64,000 bases of DNA from Pseudarthrobacter sp. PS3-L1 (GCF_030063285.1 NZ_JASISU010000001.1:682001-746000); one strand, 5' to 3'; positions 11,405-20,326 are shown, counted from the first letter of the stretch. Notes: generated by a model not told the origin, from the sequence alone. Program-made: numbers and translations.

Positions 11405-11434
11405 AGTAAACTGGATCACTACCCTTGTCGTCAA
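11405..11434 (-). promoter_or_regulatory. Candidate promoter and operator of the mms operon
   Basis: On the minus strand, TTGACG (11429-11434) and TTTACT (11405-11410) are 18 bp apart, a good sigma-A-type pair. The -35 overlaps an 11-bp palindrome TCAAGTCTTGA (11431-11441), a plausible repressor site, for example for the adjacent ROK protein. The assignment is inferred from position. Confidence 0.5.
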
Positions 11435-11468
11435 GTCTTGAACGCAACGGGAAGGTAACGATCGGGTT

Positions 11469-12656
11469 TCAGGTCTTGCGGATCACTGACTGCGCGAACA
11501 CCAGGGCCGCGCCGCCAAGGGCCTCGGCGCGATCGCCCAGGGAGGAAATGGCAAGGCTGGTTGTCTCGCCCACCACTGGCACCGCATGCCGGATGAGGCC
11601 ACGCCGGATCGGATCCAGGAGCAGTCCATTGAGCCCCGCCAGGGGCCCGCCCACCACAATGACCTCAGGGTTGATGAGGTTGGCAACGTTACCCAGTGCG
11701 CGCCCTACGGCGAGTCCCGCGTCGTCAATGACACGCAGGGTCGCGGGGTCTCCTTCGAGTGCGCTGCGGACCAGGTCCACGGGCGTGAGCTTGCCGGGCT
11801 TGCCGCGGCTCAGGAGCTCGATCATGGTGGTGGTGGAGGCGATGGTTTCCAGGCAGCCCCGGTTCCCACAGCGACAGATCAAGCCCTGTTCATGAATGGT
11901 GGCGTGGCCAATTTCGCCCGTGATGCCCACATTGCCGTAGTACGTTCCGCCGTTGAGGATCAGGCCCGAGCCAATACCGGATCCGATCTTGATGAAGAGC
12001 AAATTGCTGACGTGCCTGTGATGGCCCCACGTCACCTCGGACAAGGCGCCCAAATTCGCGTCGTTATCAAGATAGACGGGGATTTCAAGGGCGTCCTCCA
12101 TCTCGCTGAGGATGTCGATTCCCACCCACTCAGGAAGGATGGCGCCCGGTGCTACGGTACTGCTCCGCCGGTCGATAGGCCCAGGAATTCCGACGCCGGC
12201 ACCCAGCAGGGCGGACCGCTCCACGCCGCTTTCGGCCAGGAGGCGTGTCAGCAACTCCGTGGCTGCGCGGATTCCTTCGCTGGCGTGGTGTCCAAGGGGC
12301 AAATGGACGGATTCCTCGGCGATGACCCGGTAGCTCAGGCTGGCCAGCACCACCCGTAGGTGGCGGCGGCCAAAGTCGATGCCCACGGCAACGGCGCCGT
12401 TGTCGTTGAGCCGCACGTTGAGGGCGCGCCGTCCAGAGCTGGTGACGGGTTCCGTCGACGCAAGGCCCGAGGCCTGCATGATCTTCACGATGTTGGACAC
12501 GGTGGCTGTGGACAGCCCCGTCTGGCGCGCAAGCTCAGCCTGTGTTGCGGGTCCGCCACGAAGGGCTTCGATGATCCGTTGCTGGTTCAGTTGCCGCAGT
12601 GCGGACTGTGAGCCAGGTTTGCGGAGTTTGCTCCTCGTTGAGCGCGGTGTGGGCAT
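11469..12656 (-). CDS. ROK-family transcriptional repressor
   Basis: XylR/NagC-type sugar-responsive repressor of 395 aa. The N-terminal winged helix (about residues 15-75) has QQRIIEALRGGPATQAELARQTGLSTATVSNIV. The C-terminal ROK kinase-like domain has the GIDFGRRHLRVVLA phosphate loop and a zinc motif ending in CRCGNRGCLETIAS. ATG 12656 is preferred; the longer open frame to 12794 adds 46 residues unlike the family. It lies 131 bp upstream of mmsA on the same strand and is the natural candidate to control the importer in response to a sugar. The ligand is not evident. Confidence 0.9.
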   Translation of the reverse strand: MPTPRSTRSKLRKPGSQSALRQLNQQRIIEALRGGPATQAELARQTGLSTATVSNIVKIMQASGLASTEPVTSSGRRALNVRLNDNGAVAVGIDFGRRHLRVVLASLSYRVIAEESVHLPLGHHASEGIRAATELLTRLLAESGVERSALLGAGVGIPGPIDRRSSTVAPGAILPEWVGIDILSEMEDALEIPVYLDNDANLGALSEVTWGHHRHVSNLLFIKIGSGIGSGLILNGGTYYGNVGITGEIGHATIHEQGLICRCGNRGCLETIASTTTMIELLSRGKPGKLTPVDLVRSALEGDPATLRVIDDAGLAVGRALGNVANLINPEVIVVGGPLAGLNGLLLDPIRRGLIRHAVPVVGETTSLAISSLGDRAEALGGAALVFAQSVIRKT

Positions 12657-12709
12657 GCCATTTAGGGTGCCGGTTTTCAGCGTTGTAGTCAAGAAGTTAA
12701 CGCATGACC

Positions 12710-12730
12710 CGCATCGTGTCGCGCGATGCG
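12710..12730. promoter_or_regulatory. Inverted repeat between ROK and davA genes
   Basis: CGCATCG and CGATGCG (7-bp arms, 7-nt spacer) sit in the 204-bp divergent region. It could be an operator for either flanking gene. No regulator is assignable from sequence alone. Confidence 0.3.
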
Positions 12731-12860
12731 ACAGGGGCGAAGTGCCCGCGATCTCCGCCTCAGGGGGCAGATCGTCCACACCATTTCGTCGCAAGGCTGG
12801 CTACTCTGGCTACAGGGGCTTTCCGTGATAAGCCCGATCCAACAACGTAAGGTGCTAGGA

Positions 12861-13655
12861 ATGTTGCTCGCGCTGATGCAGGCCAACGCTGCAGTGCTGG
12901 ATGTGGAGGAAAACCTGGCGACGCTGGAGGCCGCGGCGGCAGCAGCCGCCGAGTCGGGTGCTGCGATGCTGCTTACCCCCGAGCTCTTCCTGGTCGGTTA
13001 TGCCCCAGCGCGGCTGCGCGCACACCTTGATCCCACGAGTCTCCCGGCGGTCCATCAGCGTGTGGCCGCGATCGCCGTCGAGCAGCACATTGCCATCGCC
13101 TTCAGCCTGCCGGCAGTGACGGAATCGGGAGAGCTCACCATTGCAGCAACCCTGGTGGATGACGCTGGCACCGTGATCCTGACGTACGCCAAAGTCCACC
13201 TGTTTGGCCCCGAAGAGCGTGAAGCCTTCGTTCCCGGCGCCCTGGCTCCCACGGTGGTGCAGTTTCAGGGAATGGGTGTCTGCCTGGCCATCTGTTATGA
13301 CATTGAATTTCCCGAGGTAGCACGGGCCGCAGCCCTGGCCGGTGCTGATCTTCTCCTGGTCCCCACAGCCTTGGCCCACGGCTTTGACGCCGTGCCGCAG
13401 GTCCTCGTTCGGGCCCGGGCGCTGGAGAGCCAATTGACCATCGCCTACGCCAACCACTCTGGTGTGGAGGATGGCTGTACCTTTCTCGGCGGAAGCGTGA
13501 TTGCGGCGCCCGACGGCGGCCTGCTGGCCGCCGCCGGAATGGCACCGGAGATACTGCTCGCCGAGGTCAGTGCGGCCGCCGCGTCGGCAGCCAGGAGTGC
13601 GGTGCCGTACCTTGCGGAGCGCCGCCCGGACCTTTATGGGTCCTGGGGTCTCTAG
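12861..13655 (+). CDS. davA: Nitrilase-superfamily amidase, DavA-like
   Basis: Predicted 5-aminovaleramide amidohydrolase, converting the product of lysine 2-monooxygenase to 5-aminovalerate and ammonia in the cytosol. The protein is 264 aa, the same length I recall for Pseudomonas DavA. The catalytic triad is Glu41 (LLTPELFLVGY), Lys111 (YAKVHLFG) and Cys145 (AICYDIEFPE). Conserved DavA-like pieces include DLLLVPTALAHGFDAVPQVLVRARALE-type and YANHSGVED segments. ATG 12861 is preceded by AAGG and AGGA. A longer open frame upstream is not used. Context is the strongest clue: a DavB-type flavoprotein, an amino acid permease and a PucR regulator follow. The alternative is a general omega-amidase or other amide hydrolase. 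Confidence 0.8.
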   Translation: MLLALMQANAAVLDVEENLATLEAAAAAAAESGAAMLLTPELFLVGYAPARLRAHLDPTSLPAVHQRVAAIAVEQHIAIAFSLPAVTESGELTIAATLVDDAGTVILTYAKVHLFGPEEREAFVPGALAPTVVQFQGMGVCLAICYDIEFPEVARAAALAGADLLLVPTALAHGFDAVPQVLVRARALESQLTIAYANHSGVEDGCTFLGGSVIAAPDGGLLAAAGMAPEILLAEVSAAAASAARSAVPYLAERRPDLYGSWGL

Positions 13656-13662
13656 GTCGGCT

Positions 13663-15312
13663 TCAGGCTTCCCCGCTCGCGACGGCGGGAACAAACTGCA
13701 ACGCGATCAGGAGTTCTGCCCGGGCCTGAGCCTGGCCAAGGTCACAGCCTAGAAGTTCCGCGACGGCGTTGATCTGACGGCGGACGCTGTTCCTGTGCAG
13801 TCCCAGAACCTTGGCGGTGGCGTCCCAGCTTCCGTTCTCCGCAAGCCACGATCGCAGCAGGACCAGGTGCGCGGTACGCCGTTCCTGCTCCAGGTCAAGG
13901 ATCGGTCCCAGCAGGCGCCTGGCAAGAACCTCCCCAGCGCTGGTACCCAACAGCCCCACGATGCTCCAGTTGGTGGCATCGAGCCGGACGCTCCTGCCCG
14001 AGCTGCGGACCTGGGACCGCAGGGCGCAGGTGCGCTGGTAGGCATCCTGTAGTCCCTCGACATCCGTTGCCTCGCCCACCACCAGCCCCCAGCCGAGCCC
14101 CTCGATGGTCGCCATCAGTGGTTCATCCACCTTCAGCCGCGTGATAGCAGAGAACCCGTGTTCTGTGAGTTCCACCAGCTTGGTGTCCAGGAGACGGCGC
14201 CACTGCAGGATCTCGCGTACCGGTTCAGCAGGGGAAGCCCTGGCTGCCTGGACAGCTCCCATCGGCTGGGGCAGCCGGATTCCCTGCACCACCCGAAGCG
14301 GGCTGGTCCTGGTTCCCGAGACGCTCTGGGCCACCAGTTCGCGCCGCAGCAGCACGTCCCTGCCGCTATGTGACTGCAAGGTATCAGGGCGCAGCAGCAG
14401 GGTTGTGGCGAGTTGGCTCGGTGCCAAGGCCCCACTGGTCCGCTGCCGGACCAGCAGCTCAAGCAGGCCCACCACCGAGGAGATCACGCTGTTGTGTGCT
14501 GCTGTGAGCTGCTGCGTGGACCCAATGATCAGCGCTCCGAGGGTGGCGTCGCGGCTACTGCGCAGCGGGTGCCCCAGGATCGTTGCGTTTCCGCCTGTGG
14601 CAGGGTGCTGCGTTTCCACCCGCGGTCCCGTTCCGCCGAGGAGGCGGCCAATCAAGTCCTGCAGATCCGCATCTGCGGGACTTCCGACGTCGACGGCGGT
14701 AGCGGCTGCACGCGAGCGTACCTTGCCGTCCGCTCCCACCAGGACTGCCCACACCGGTACCCGGGTGGCCAGGGCTGCGAGGAGCTCGTGGTCCGGACGG
14801 GGGGAGAGCACCGCGCGCATGAGCAGCCGGTTGGTGTCCGCTAGGTGACGAAAAACCCTTGCGTTGCCCGACTCGAGCAGAGTGGAGAAAGCCAGCCCAA
14901 TGGCATTGAAGGGGACGGTATGGGACACGGCCACCAGAGTCAGGCCCTGCGCCCTGCACTCCGTTTCGAGAAGCTCGGGGACTGTCTCAAAGTAGGGTTT
15001 CAGGCCAAACCCCAGGGCCTGGACGCCGGCCGAGACCAGCCGCGATACGTAGCTGGCTACGTGCGCCTGGCTGCCACCGTTGTCGATCAGGGGCAGGCCG
15101 GCCGTCAGGACAAACTCACCCTCCAGGAGGTAGGGGGTGGGATCCGCGAGTTCACTCGCCTCGACCCACCGCAGCGGAGCGTCTGACTGTCCGGCATCGT
15201 GAAGGACGTCCACGCCGTCAGGGAGGGAAGCAAGCAATTCGCCCAGGGTGACGGCCGCCAGGGCTGGCCCAGCGAATTCCCGCTCGGCCGCCAATGGTGC
15301 ACTATGTCTCAT
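13663..15312 (-). CDS. PucR-family transcriptional regulator
   Basis: Predicted activator or repressor of the neighbouring amino acid catabolic genes, 549 aa. The N-terminal PucR sensing domain (about residues 20-150) opens with VTLGELLASLPDGVDVLHD. The C-terminal helix-turn-helix (about residues 470-530) contains LRSWLAENGSWDATAKVLGLHRNSVRRQINAVAELLG in family form. It is convergent with davA (7 bp between stops) and divergent from the permease, so it probably controls the permease-davB promoter in the 102-bp gap at 15313-15414. The effector is inferred to be lysine or a downstream metabolite; nothing in the sequence proves this. Confidence 0.88.
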   Translation of the reverse strand: MRHSAPLAAEREFAGPALAAVTLGELLASLPDGVDVLHDAGQSDAPLRWVEASELADPTPYLLEGEFVLTAGLPLIDNGGSQAHVASYVSRLVSAGVQALGFGLKPYFETVPELLETECRAQGLTLVAVSHTVPFNAIGLAFSTLLESGNARVFRHLADTNRLLMRAVLSPRPDHELLAALATRVPVWAVLVGADGKVRSRAAATAVDVGSPADADLQDLIGRLLGGTGPRVETQHPATGGNATILGHPLRSSRDATLGALIIGSTQQLTAAHNSVISSVVGLLELLVRQRTSGALAPSQLATTLLLRPDTLQSHSGRDVLLRRELVAQSVSGTRTSPLRVVQGIRLPQPMGAVQAARASPAEPVREILQWRRLLDTKLVELTEHGFSAITRLKVDEPLMATIEGLGWGLVVGEATDVEGLQDAYQRTCALRSQVRSSGRSVRLDATNWSIVGLLGTSAGEVLARRLLGPILDLEQERRTAHLVLLRSWLAENGSWDATAKVLGLHRNSVRRQINAVAELLGCDLGQAQARAELLIALQFVPAVASGEA

Positions 15313-15414
15313 GTGGCTTTACTTTAGGCCATTCTGCACTGCCCTGAGAGCCGGGTCACAGTCCTAGGCTTTAAGCGGGGAATTCACCCACTACCCATCA
15401 GAAGGACGTCAACG

Positions 15415-16926
15415 ATGACTGTGCCCACATCACCGGGTCCTGCACCGCAGGACGCGAGCAGCACGGCACTCGGTGCCCAGCTGCTGCGCCGCAAACCCAT
15501 CTCGCAGATGATTGCCCAGGCCAACGCAGACCATGAGGGGCCCAGGCTGGTCCGCAGCTTCGGAGTCCTTCAGCTGACCATGATCAGCGTTGGCGCTACC
15601 CTGGGCACCGGCATCCTGGTGATCTTGGGGGAGTCTGTCCCGCTGGCGGGCCCTGCCATCTGGATATCGTTTGCCATTGCGGGACTGGCGGCGCTCCTGT
15701 CTGCCGTGTCCTATGCAGAGATGGCCGGGCTGGTCCCGGTGTCCGGGTCGAGCTACTCCTACACCTACGCCACCATGGGCGAGGGAATGGCCTGGATCTG
15801 CGGGTGGTGCCTGGTCCTGGAATATGCGGTTTCCGTTGCCGCAGTTGCCGTAGGGGCTGGCCAGTACGTCAACGAGGCCCTCGGCATTTTTGGCCAGGTC
15901 CTCCCTGATGCGCTCTCCCAGCCGCCAGGCTCGGGCGGCATGGTGAATATCCCCGCCATGGTGATTGTCCTGCTGGCAACTGTCCTCCTGGTGAAGGGTG
16001 CCAAGGAAAGCGCCTGGATCAACACCTCGATCGTGGTGATCAAGGTTGGCATCCTGCTCTTCTTCTGCGCTGTCGCGTTTACTGCATTCAACGCAGGGAA
16101 CTTCGAGCCGCTCCTGCCCATGGGCGCGGCAGGAGTATCCGCTGCTGCCTCCCGGGTGTTTTTCTCCTACATCGGCTTTGACGCGGCCTCCACGGCTGGC
16201 GAGGAAGCCAAAAACCCTACCCGGGACATGCCGCGGGCCATCCTGCTCTCCATGCTGATCGTCACCACCATCTACGTCCTGGTTGCCGTCGCAGCGATTG
16301 GCGCCAGGCCCTGGGGGTGGTTTGACGGCACCGAAGCGGCCCTGGTCAAGATCCTCGAAGAGACCACCGGGCAGCCCTGGATCGGATTTGTCTTTGCCGT
16401 GGGAGCAGTTCTGGCCATCGCCAGCATCGTTCTGACAGTGCTCTACGGGCAGACTCGAATCCTGCTCTCGATGTCCCGTGATGGCCTGATCCCGAAAATC
16501 TTCAGCCGCGTCTCACGCCGGACCGGCACTCCTGTTGCCGGGACCATCCTGGTGGGATCCGTCGTCGCGCTCACCGCAGGCCTGGTACCGCTCGGTGCCC
16601 TGGCCGATGCCACAAGCATTGGTACCCTTTTCGCCTTTGCGCTGGTCAACATCGCCGTGATTTACCTCCGGAGGGCACGGCCCGAACTGGAGCGGACTTT
16701 CAGGGTCCCGCTGTTCCCCCTGACCCCTATCCTTGGAGCGGTGATGTGCGGGTACCTCATGCTCAACCTGGGTGCCGATACCTGGGTGGTGTTTGGCCTC
16801 TGGATGGCTGTGGGAATCGCCTTCTACTTCGGCTACGGCCGCCGGCACTCTAAAGTGGCAGCACTCAGCACAGCCGAATACTTGGAACTCTCCGTCAGCA
16901 GCCCCACGAAAGCAGGCACTCCATGA
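15415..16926 (+). CDS. APC-superfamily amino acid permease
   Basis: Cytoplasmic-membrane amino acid/proton symporter of 503 aa with about twelve hydrophobic helices. The TM1 signature is MISVGATLGTGILVILGE, and the TM6-7 loop carries the FFSYIGFDAASTAGEEAKNPTRDMPRAI block typical of cationic amino acid transporter (CAT/YfnA) permeases. The ATG lies 12 nt downstream of AGAAGGA. Its stop overlaps the davB start by 4 nt (ATGA), so the two are translationally coupled. Lysine or a related basic amino acid is the likely substrate, from subfamily and context. Confidence 0.92.
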   Translation: MTVPTSPGPAPQDASSTALGAQLLRRKPISQMIAQANADHEGPRLVRSFGVLQLTMISVGATLGTGILVILGESVPLAGPAIWISFAIAGLAALLSAVSYAEMAGLVPVSGSSYSYTYATMGEGMAWICGWCLVLEYAVSVAAVAVGAGQYVNEALGIFGQVLPDALSQPPGSGGMVNIPAMVIVLLATVLLVKGAKESAWINTSIVVIKVGILLFFCAVAFTAFNAGNFEPLLPMGAAGVSAAASRVFFSYIGFDAASTAGEEAKNPTRDMPRAILLSMLIVTTIYVLVAVAAIGARPWGWFDGTEAALVKILEETTGQPWIGFVFAVGAVLAIASIVLTVLYGQTRILLSMSRDGLIPKIFSRVSRRTGTPVAGTILVGSVVALTAGLVPLGALADATSIGTLFAFALVNIAVIYLRRARPELERTFRVPLFPLTPILGAVMCGYLMLNLGADTWVVFGLWMAVGIAFYFGYGRRHSKVAALSTAEYLELSVSSPTKAGTP

Positions 16927-18647
16927 CCACCGCCACCGAACTGCCAGCACCGGACCCGTCCAACACCTCTTATTCGGAGACTGCGCACCCAGGTGCCGTC
17001 CAGGACCCCATCACCATGCTGAATCCGGACTTCCCTTTCAGCTATGACCACTACCTGGCCCACGACGCCGGGCTGGGCTCCGTCCCGCCAGAGCTCTACG
17101 GAACAGAGGTGGCAGTAGTCGGGGCCGGGCTCTCCGGGCTCGTCACTGCCTATGAACTGATGAAGCTGGGCCTGCGGCCGGTTCTGTACGAGGCGGACCA
17201 GATTGGTGGCCGGCTCCGCTCTGCATCCTTCCCCTCGGCCCCCGGCGTGGTCGCCGACCTCGGCGGCATGCGCTTCCCCGTCTCAGGCAAGGCGTTCTAC
17301 CACTACGTAGACCTTCTGGGCCTGCAGACCCAGGAGTTCCCCAACCCGCTCTCGGCTGCAACCACCAGTACAGTCATTGAACTTGCAGGAAAAAAGCACT
17401 ACGCCGAAACTCCTGCCGACCTGCCGCCCTTCTTCCGTGAAGTAGCGGAGGCCTGGAAAGCCGCCGTCAATGACGGAGCCAAATTCGCCCAGATGCAGGA
17501 CGCCATCCGCACCCGGGACACGGCGCGGATCAAGGAGATCTGGAACGAACTGCTGCCGCTGATGGACGAACAGACGTTCTATGGCTTCATTGCCGGCAGT
17601 GAATCCTTCCGCAACGCGGGCTTTGCGCACCGTGAGGCGTTTGGCCAGGTAGGTTTCGGTACCGGCGGCTGGGATACCGACTTCCCCAACTCCATCCTGG
17701 AGATCCTCCGCGTGGTCTACACCGACGCTGATGACCAGCACCGCCTCATCACGGGAGGGGCGCAACGGCTGCCCGAGGCACTCTGGCAGCACGCGCCGTC
17801 GGACCTGGTCCACTGGCCAGCAGGAACCACCCTGGAATCGCTGCACTCAGGTGTTCCGCGCGGCGCCGTGGGCCGCATCAGCCGTGCAGCGGACGGAACC
17901 TTCACGGTGCAGGAGCGCTGGGGGAGGACGGCAACCTATCCGGCGGTGGTCACCACCTGCCAGTCATGGCTGCTCTCCACCCGCATCCACACCGAGGAGG
18001 CGCTCTTCCCGGCGGAGCTCTGGACGGCCATCGAGCGCTCGCACTACATGCAGTCCTCAAAAACCTTTGTCATGGTGGACAGGCCATTTTGGAAAGACAA
18101 GAACCCGGACACAGGCCACGATGTCCTGTCGATGACACTCACTGACAGGCTGAACCGGGCGACCTACCTGCTCGATCACGGACCAGACAAGCCTGCGGTG
18201 ATCCTGCTCTCCTACACCTGGAACGATGACGCCCTCAAGTGGCTTGCCCTGGACGCCGAGGAGCGCGTGGAACTCATGCTGCACTCCCTGGCCCAGATCT
18301 ACCCGGACGTGGACATCACCAGCCACATTGTGGGCCAGCCCATCACTGTGTCGTGGGAAGCTGACCCCAACTTCATGGGCGCGTTCAAGGCCAACCTGCC
18401 GGGGCACTACAGGTACCAGCAGAGGATTTTCACGCACTTCAAGCAGGATGCCCTGCCGGAATCGCAGCGCGGAATCTTCCTGGCTGGCGACGATGTGTCC
18501 TTCACCGCCGGGTGGGCTGAGGGCGCAGTGACAACGGGACTCAATGCCGTCTGGGGCGTGGTGAACCACCTTGGCGGGTCCTCAGCTGCCGAAAATCCGG
18601 GCCCCGGAGACCTGCTGGACGCCATCGGCCCGATCGCGCTGGACTGA
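16923..18647 (+). CDS. davB: L-lysine 2-monooxygenase (flavin amine oxidase family)
   Basis: Predicted FAD enzyme that oxidatively decarboxylates L-lysine to 5-aminovaleramide. The protein is 574 aa. The FAD Rossmann motif VVGAGLSG is at residues 65-72 and the distal FAD motif GIFLAGDDVSF is near residue 515. Stretches such as AYELMKLGLRPVLYEA, LGGMRFPVS, FGQVGFGTGGWDTDFPNS, RPFWKDKNPDTG, LSMTLTDRL and the C-terminal NPGPGD...IGPIAL agree closely with Pseudomonas DavB as I know it, more than with monoamine oxidases or tryptophan 2-monooxygenase. It is coupled to the permease by an ATGA overlap. The DavA-like amidase upstream supports the assignment. The later davDT steps are not in the window. 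Confidence 0.87.
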   Translation: MTTATELPAPDPSNTSYSETAHPGAVQDPITMLNPDFPFSYDHYLAHDAGLGSVPPELYGTEVAVVGAGLSGLVTAYELMKLGLRPVLYEADQIGGRLRSASFPSAPGVVADLGGMRFPVSGKAFYHYVDLLGLQTQEFPNPLSAATTSTVIELAGKKHYAETPADLPPFFREVAEAWKAAVNDGAKFAQMQDAIRTRDTARIKEIWNELLPLMDEQTFYGFIAGSESFRNAGFAHREAFGQVGFGTGGWDTDFPNSILEILRVVYTDADDQHRLITGGAQRLPEALWQHAPSDLVHWPAGTTLESLHSGVPRGAVGRISRAADGTFTVQERWGRTATYPAVVTTCQSWLLSTRIHTEEALFPAELWTAIERSHYMQSSKTFVMVDRPFWKDKNPDTGHDVLSMTLTDRLNRATYLLDHGPDKPAVILLSYTWNDDALKWLALDAEERVELMLHSLAQIYPDVDITSHIVGQPITVSWEADPNFMGAFKANLPGHYRYQQRIFTHFKQDALPESQRGIFLAGDDVSFTAGWAEGAVTTGLNAVWGVVNHLGGSSAAENPGPGDLLDAIGPIALD

Positions 18648-18704
18648 CCCCCTAGCGGGTAGTGGGCGGGTCAACCGGCATCCTGGCCGGATCCCCAGGG
18701 CTCC

Positions 18705-19223
18705 TCAGGAGTGCATGTCCCGGTGAGCCTGCGCCAGGGTCCGGTAGTGGGCGGCGTTGGCCCGGACGCCGTCGAACTCTTCCTCGGTGAGCTCGCGGCG
18801 GACTTTTCCGGGCACGCCCGCCACCAGCGACCGAGGCGGAATGACGGTTCCCTCAAGCACCACGGCACCGGCTGCAATCAGTGACCCTGCGCCAATGCGG
18901 GCACCATTGAGGACAGTGGCGCCCATGCCGATCAGGCAGTCGTCCTCAACGGTGCAGCCGTGGACGACGGCGCCGTGCCCCACGCTGACTCCCGCGCCGA
19001 CTGTGCAGGGGAAGCCGGGGTCCGCGTGGAGGACCACATTGTCCTGGAGGTTGGAGCCAGCACCGACGCTGATGGCGGCGGTATCTGCACGGACCACAGC
19101 CCCATAGAAGGCGCTGGACCCGGCACCCAGGGTGGCACTGCCAATGATGGTGGCACTCGGGGCGATAAACGCCGTGCCATGGACGTCCGGCGTCGAACCG
19201 GCAAAAGGGTACAGGGGAGACAT
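18705..19223 (-). CDS. Gamma-carbonic anhydrase-like hexapeptide protein
   Basis: Left-handed beta-helix protein of the PaaY/YrdA/CaiE group, 172 aa. Hexapeptide repeats run from about residue 15 to 140 (ATIIGSATLGAGSSAFYGAVVRAD, then VGAGSNLQDNVVLH and VGAGVSVGHGAVVHGC). Three His in LHAD, GHGAV and VHGC positions match the metal ligands of the family. The C-terminal helix starts around RRELTEEEFDGVRAN. The family includes metal-dependent thioesterases and carbonic anhydrases, so the activity is uncertain. It is convergent with davB and adjacent to purU on the same strand, with 74 bp between them, and may share that transcript. Confidence 0.85.
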   Translation of the reverse strand: MSPLYPFAGSTPDVHGTAFIAPSATIIGSATLGAGSSAFYGAVVRADTAAISVGAGSNLQDNVVLHADPGFPCTVGAGVSVGHGAVVHGCTVEDDCLIGMGATVLNGARIGAGSLIAAGAVVLEGTVIPPRSLVAGVPGKVRRELTEEEFDGVRANAAHYRTLAQAHRDMHS

Positions 19224-19297
19224 GGTCCCACCCTAGACCCTGCGCCTGCCCGCCTCAGGGGACGGCGTGAACCGGTGTGGTGCCGGGGATCGTCCGG

Positions 19298-20158
19298 TTA
19301 GTTGAAGACCACTGTGCGGTTGCCGTCCAGCAGGACGCGGTGCTCGGCATGCCACTGAACCGCCTGGGCCAGCGTGCGACCCTCAACATTGCGGCCCATC
19401 TGGACGAACTGTTCGGGCGTCCGGGCATGGTCCACGCGGATGACTTCCTGCTCGATGATGGGACCCTCGTCCAGAGCAGCCGTGACGTAGTGCGCGGTGG
19501 CACCAATCAGCTTCACACCGCGGGCATGCGCCTGGTGGTAGGGCTTGGCGCCTTTGAAGGATGGCAGGAACGAATGGTGGATGTTGATGGCCTTGCCCGT
19601 CAGATCAGCACAGAGCTCATCGGAAATAATCTGCATATAACGGGCCAGGACTGTCAGCTCAACGTCGTGTTCAGCCATGATGGCCCGGAGCTTTTCCTCT
19701 GCCTGGACCTTGGTGTCCCGCGTCACGGGAATGTGGTGGAAGGGAACTCCGTAGAACTCCGCGAGCCCGGCGAGGTCCCGGTGATTGGAGACAATGGCGG
19801 GTATCTCGATAGGCAGGCTGCCAGAGCGCTGCTGGAAGAGGATGTCGTTGAGGCAGTGCGCGGACGTGCTGGCCATCAGCAGGGTGCGGACTTTCTGCCC
19901 CACCGTGTACAGCCCCCACTGCATGCCAAAGGCCGTTGCCACCGGCTCCAGTGCTGCGTGCAACTCTGCGCGCGAGGCCGACGTCGTCGCCTCCACCCGC
20001 ATGAAAAACGTCCCTGTTGATTCGCTGCCGTACTGCTGGGAATCGGTGATGTTGCAGCCCGCCACCAGGAGGGCGCCCGCCACGGCATGGACAATCCCGG
20101 GACGATCAGGGCAGGAAAGAGTGAGGACATAGGCGTCATTTGTTTGCACAGGGTTCAC
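19298..20158 (-). CDS. purU: Formyltetrahydrofolate deformylase
   Basis: Hydrolyses 10-formyl-THF to formate and THF, balancing the one-carbon pool. The protein is 286 aa, the normal size. An N-terminal ACT domain (YVLTLSCPDRPGIVHAVAGAL, about residues 8-85) is followed by a formyl-transferase fold with the catalytic Asn-His-Asp set in KAINIHHSFLPSF and ALDEGPIIEQ. GTG 20158 is preceded by AGGAAG; the longer frame to 20353 runs through the riboswitch region of the opposite strand and was rejected. It is divergent from the ZTP-riboswitch-controlled glyA-folD unit. Confidence 0.95.
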   Translation of the reverse strand: MNPVQTNDAYVLTLSCPDRPGIVHAVAGALLVAGCNITDSQQYGSESTGTFFMRVEATTSASRAELHAALEPVATAFGMQWGLYTVGQKVRTLLMASTSAHCLNDILFQQRSGSLPIEIPAIVSNHRDLAGLAEFYGVPFHHIPVTRDTKVQAEEKLRAIMAEHDVELTVLARYMQIISDELCADLTGKAINIHHSFLPSFKGAKPYHQAHARGVKLIGATAHYVTAALDEGPIIEQEVIRVDHARTPEQFVQMGRNVEGRTLAQAVQWHAEHRVLLDGNRTVVFN

Positions 20159-20202
20159 GCTTCCTAGGGTACCCGCGAGGATGGCCTGACTTTGATATTC
20201 TG

Positions 20203-20284
20203 GACCGGTCGCAACTGGCGTTGGGTGGCTTACCACCAGGGAGCGGCACTTACGAAGACCACGGATCGTACGCCTGGGCCGAGG
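20203..20284 (+). ncRNA. ZTP (pfl) riboswitch
   Basis: An aptamer sensing ZMP/ZTP, the AICAR phosphates that build up when 10-formyl-THF is short. The conserved blocks of the pfl motif appear in order: GGTCGCAACTGGCG (20207-20220), a GGTGG-CTTA-CCACC hairpin followed by AGGGAGCGG (20224-20246), and the distal CGCCTGGGCC (20271-20280) that pairs back as the pseudoknot. It sits in the 5' leader of glyA, about 155 nt before the start codon, the usual setting for this class, and serves glyA-folD. Assigned from motif recognition only; no covariance model was run. Confidence 0.85.
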
Positions 20285-20304
20285 GTCATGTTTTACCGCT
20301 AACT

Positions 20305-20326
20305 GGCTGCTGGACGCAGCCTGTTT
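20305..20326 (+). terminator. Candidate expression-platform terminator of the ZTP riboswitch
   Basis: GGCTGC-TGGAC-GCAGCC (6-bp stem, 5-nt loop) followed by TGTTT lies 20 nt after the aptamer. It is short but suitably placed for transcription attenuation. The switch could instead act elsewhere in the 110-nt leader before glyA. Confidence 0.45.
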
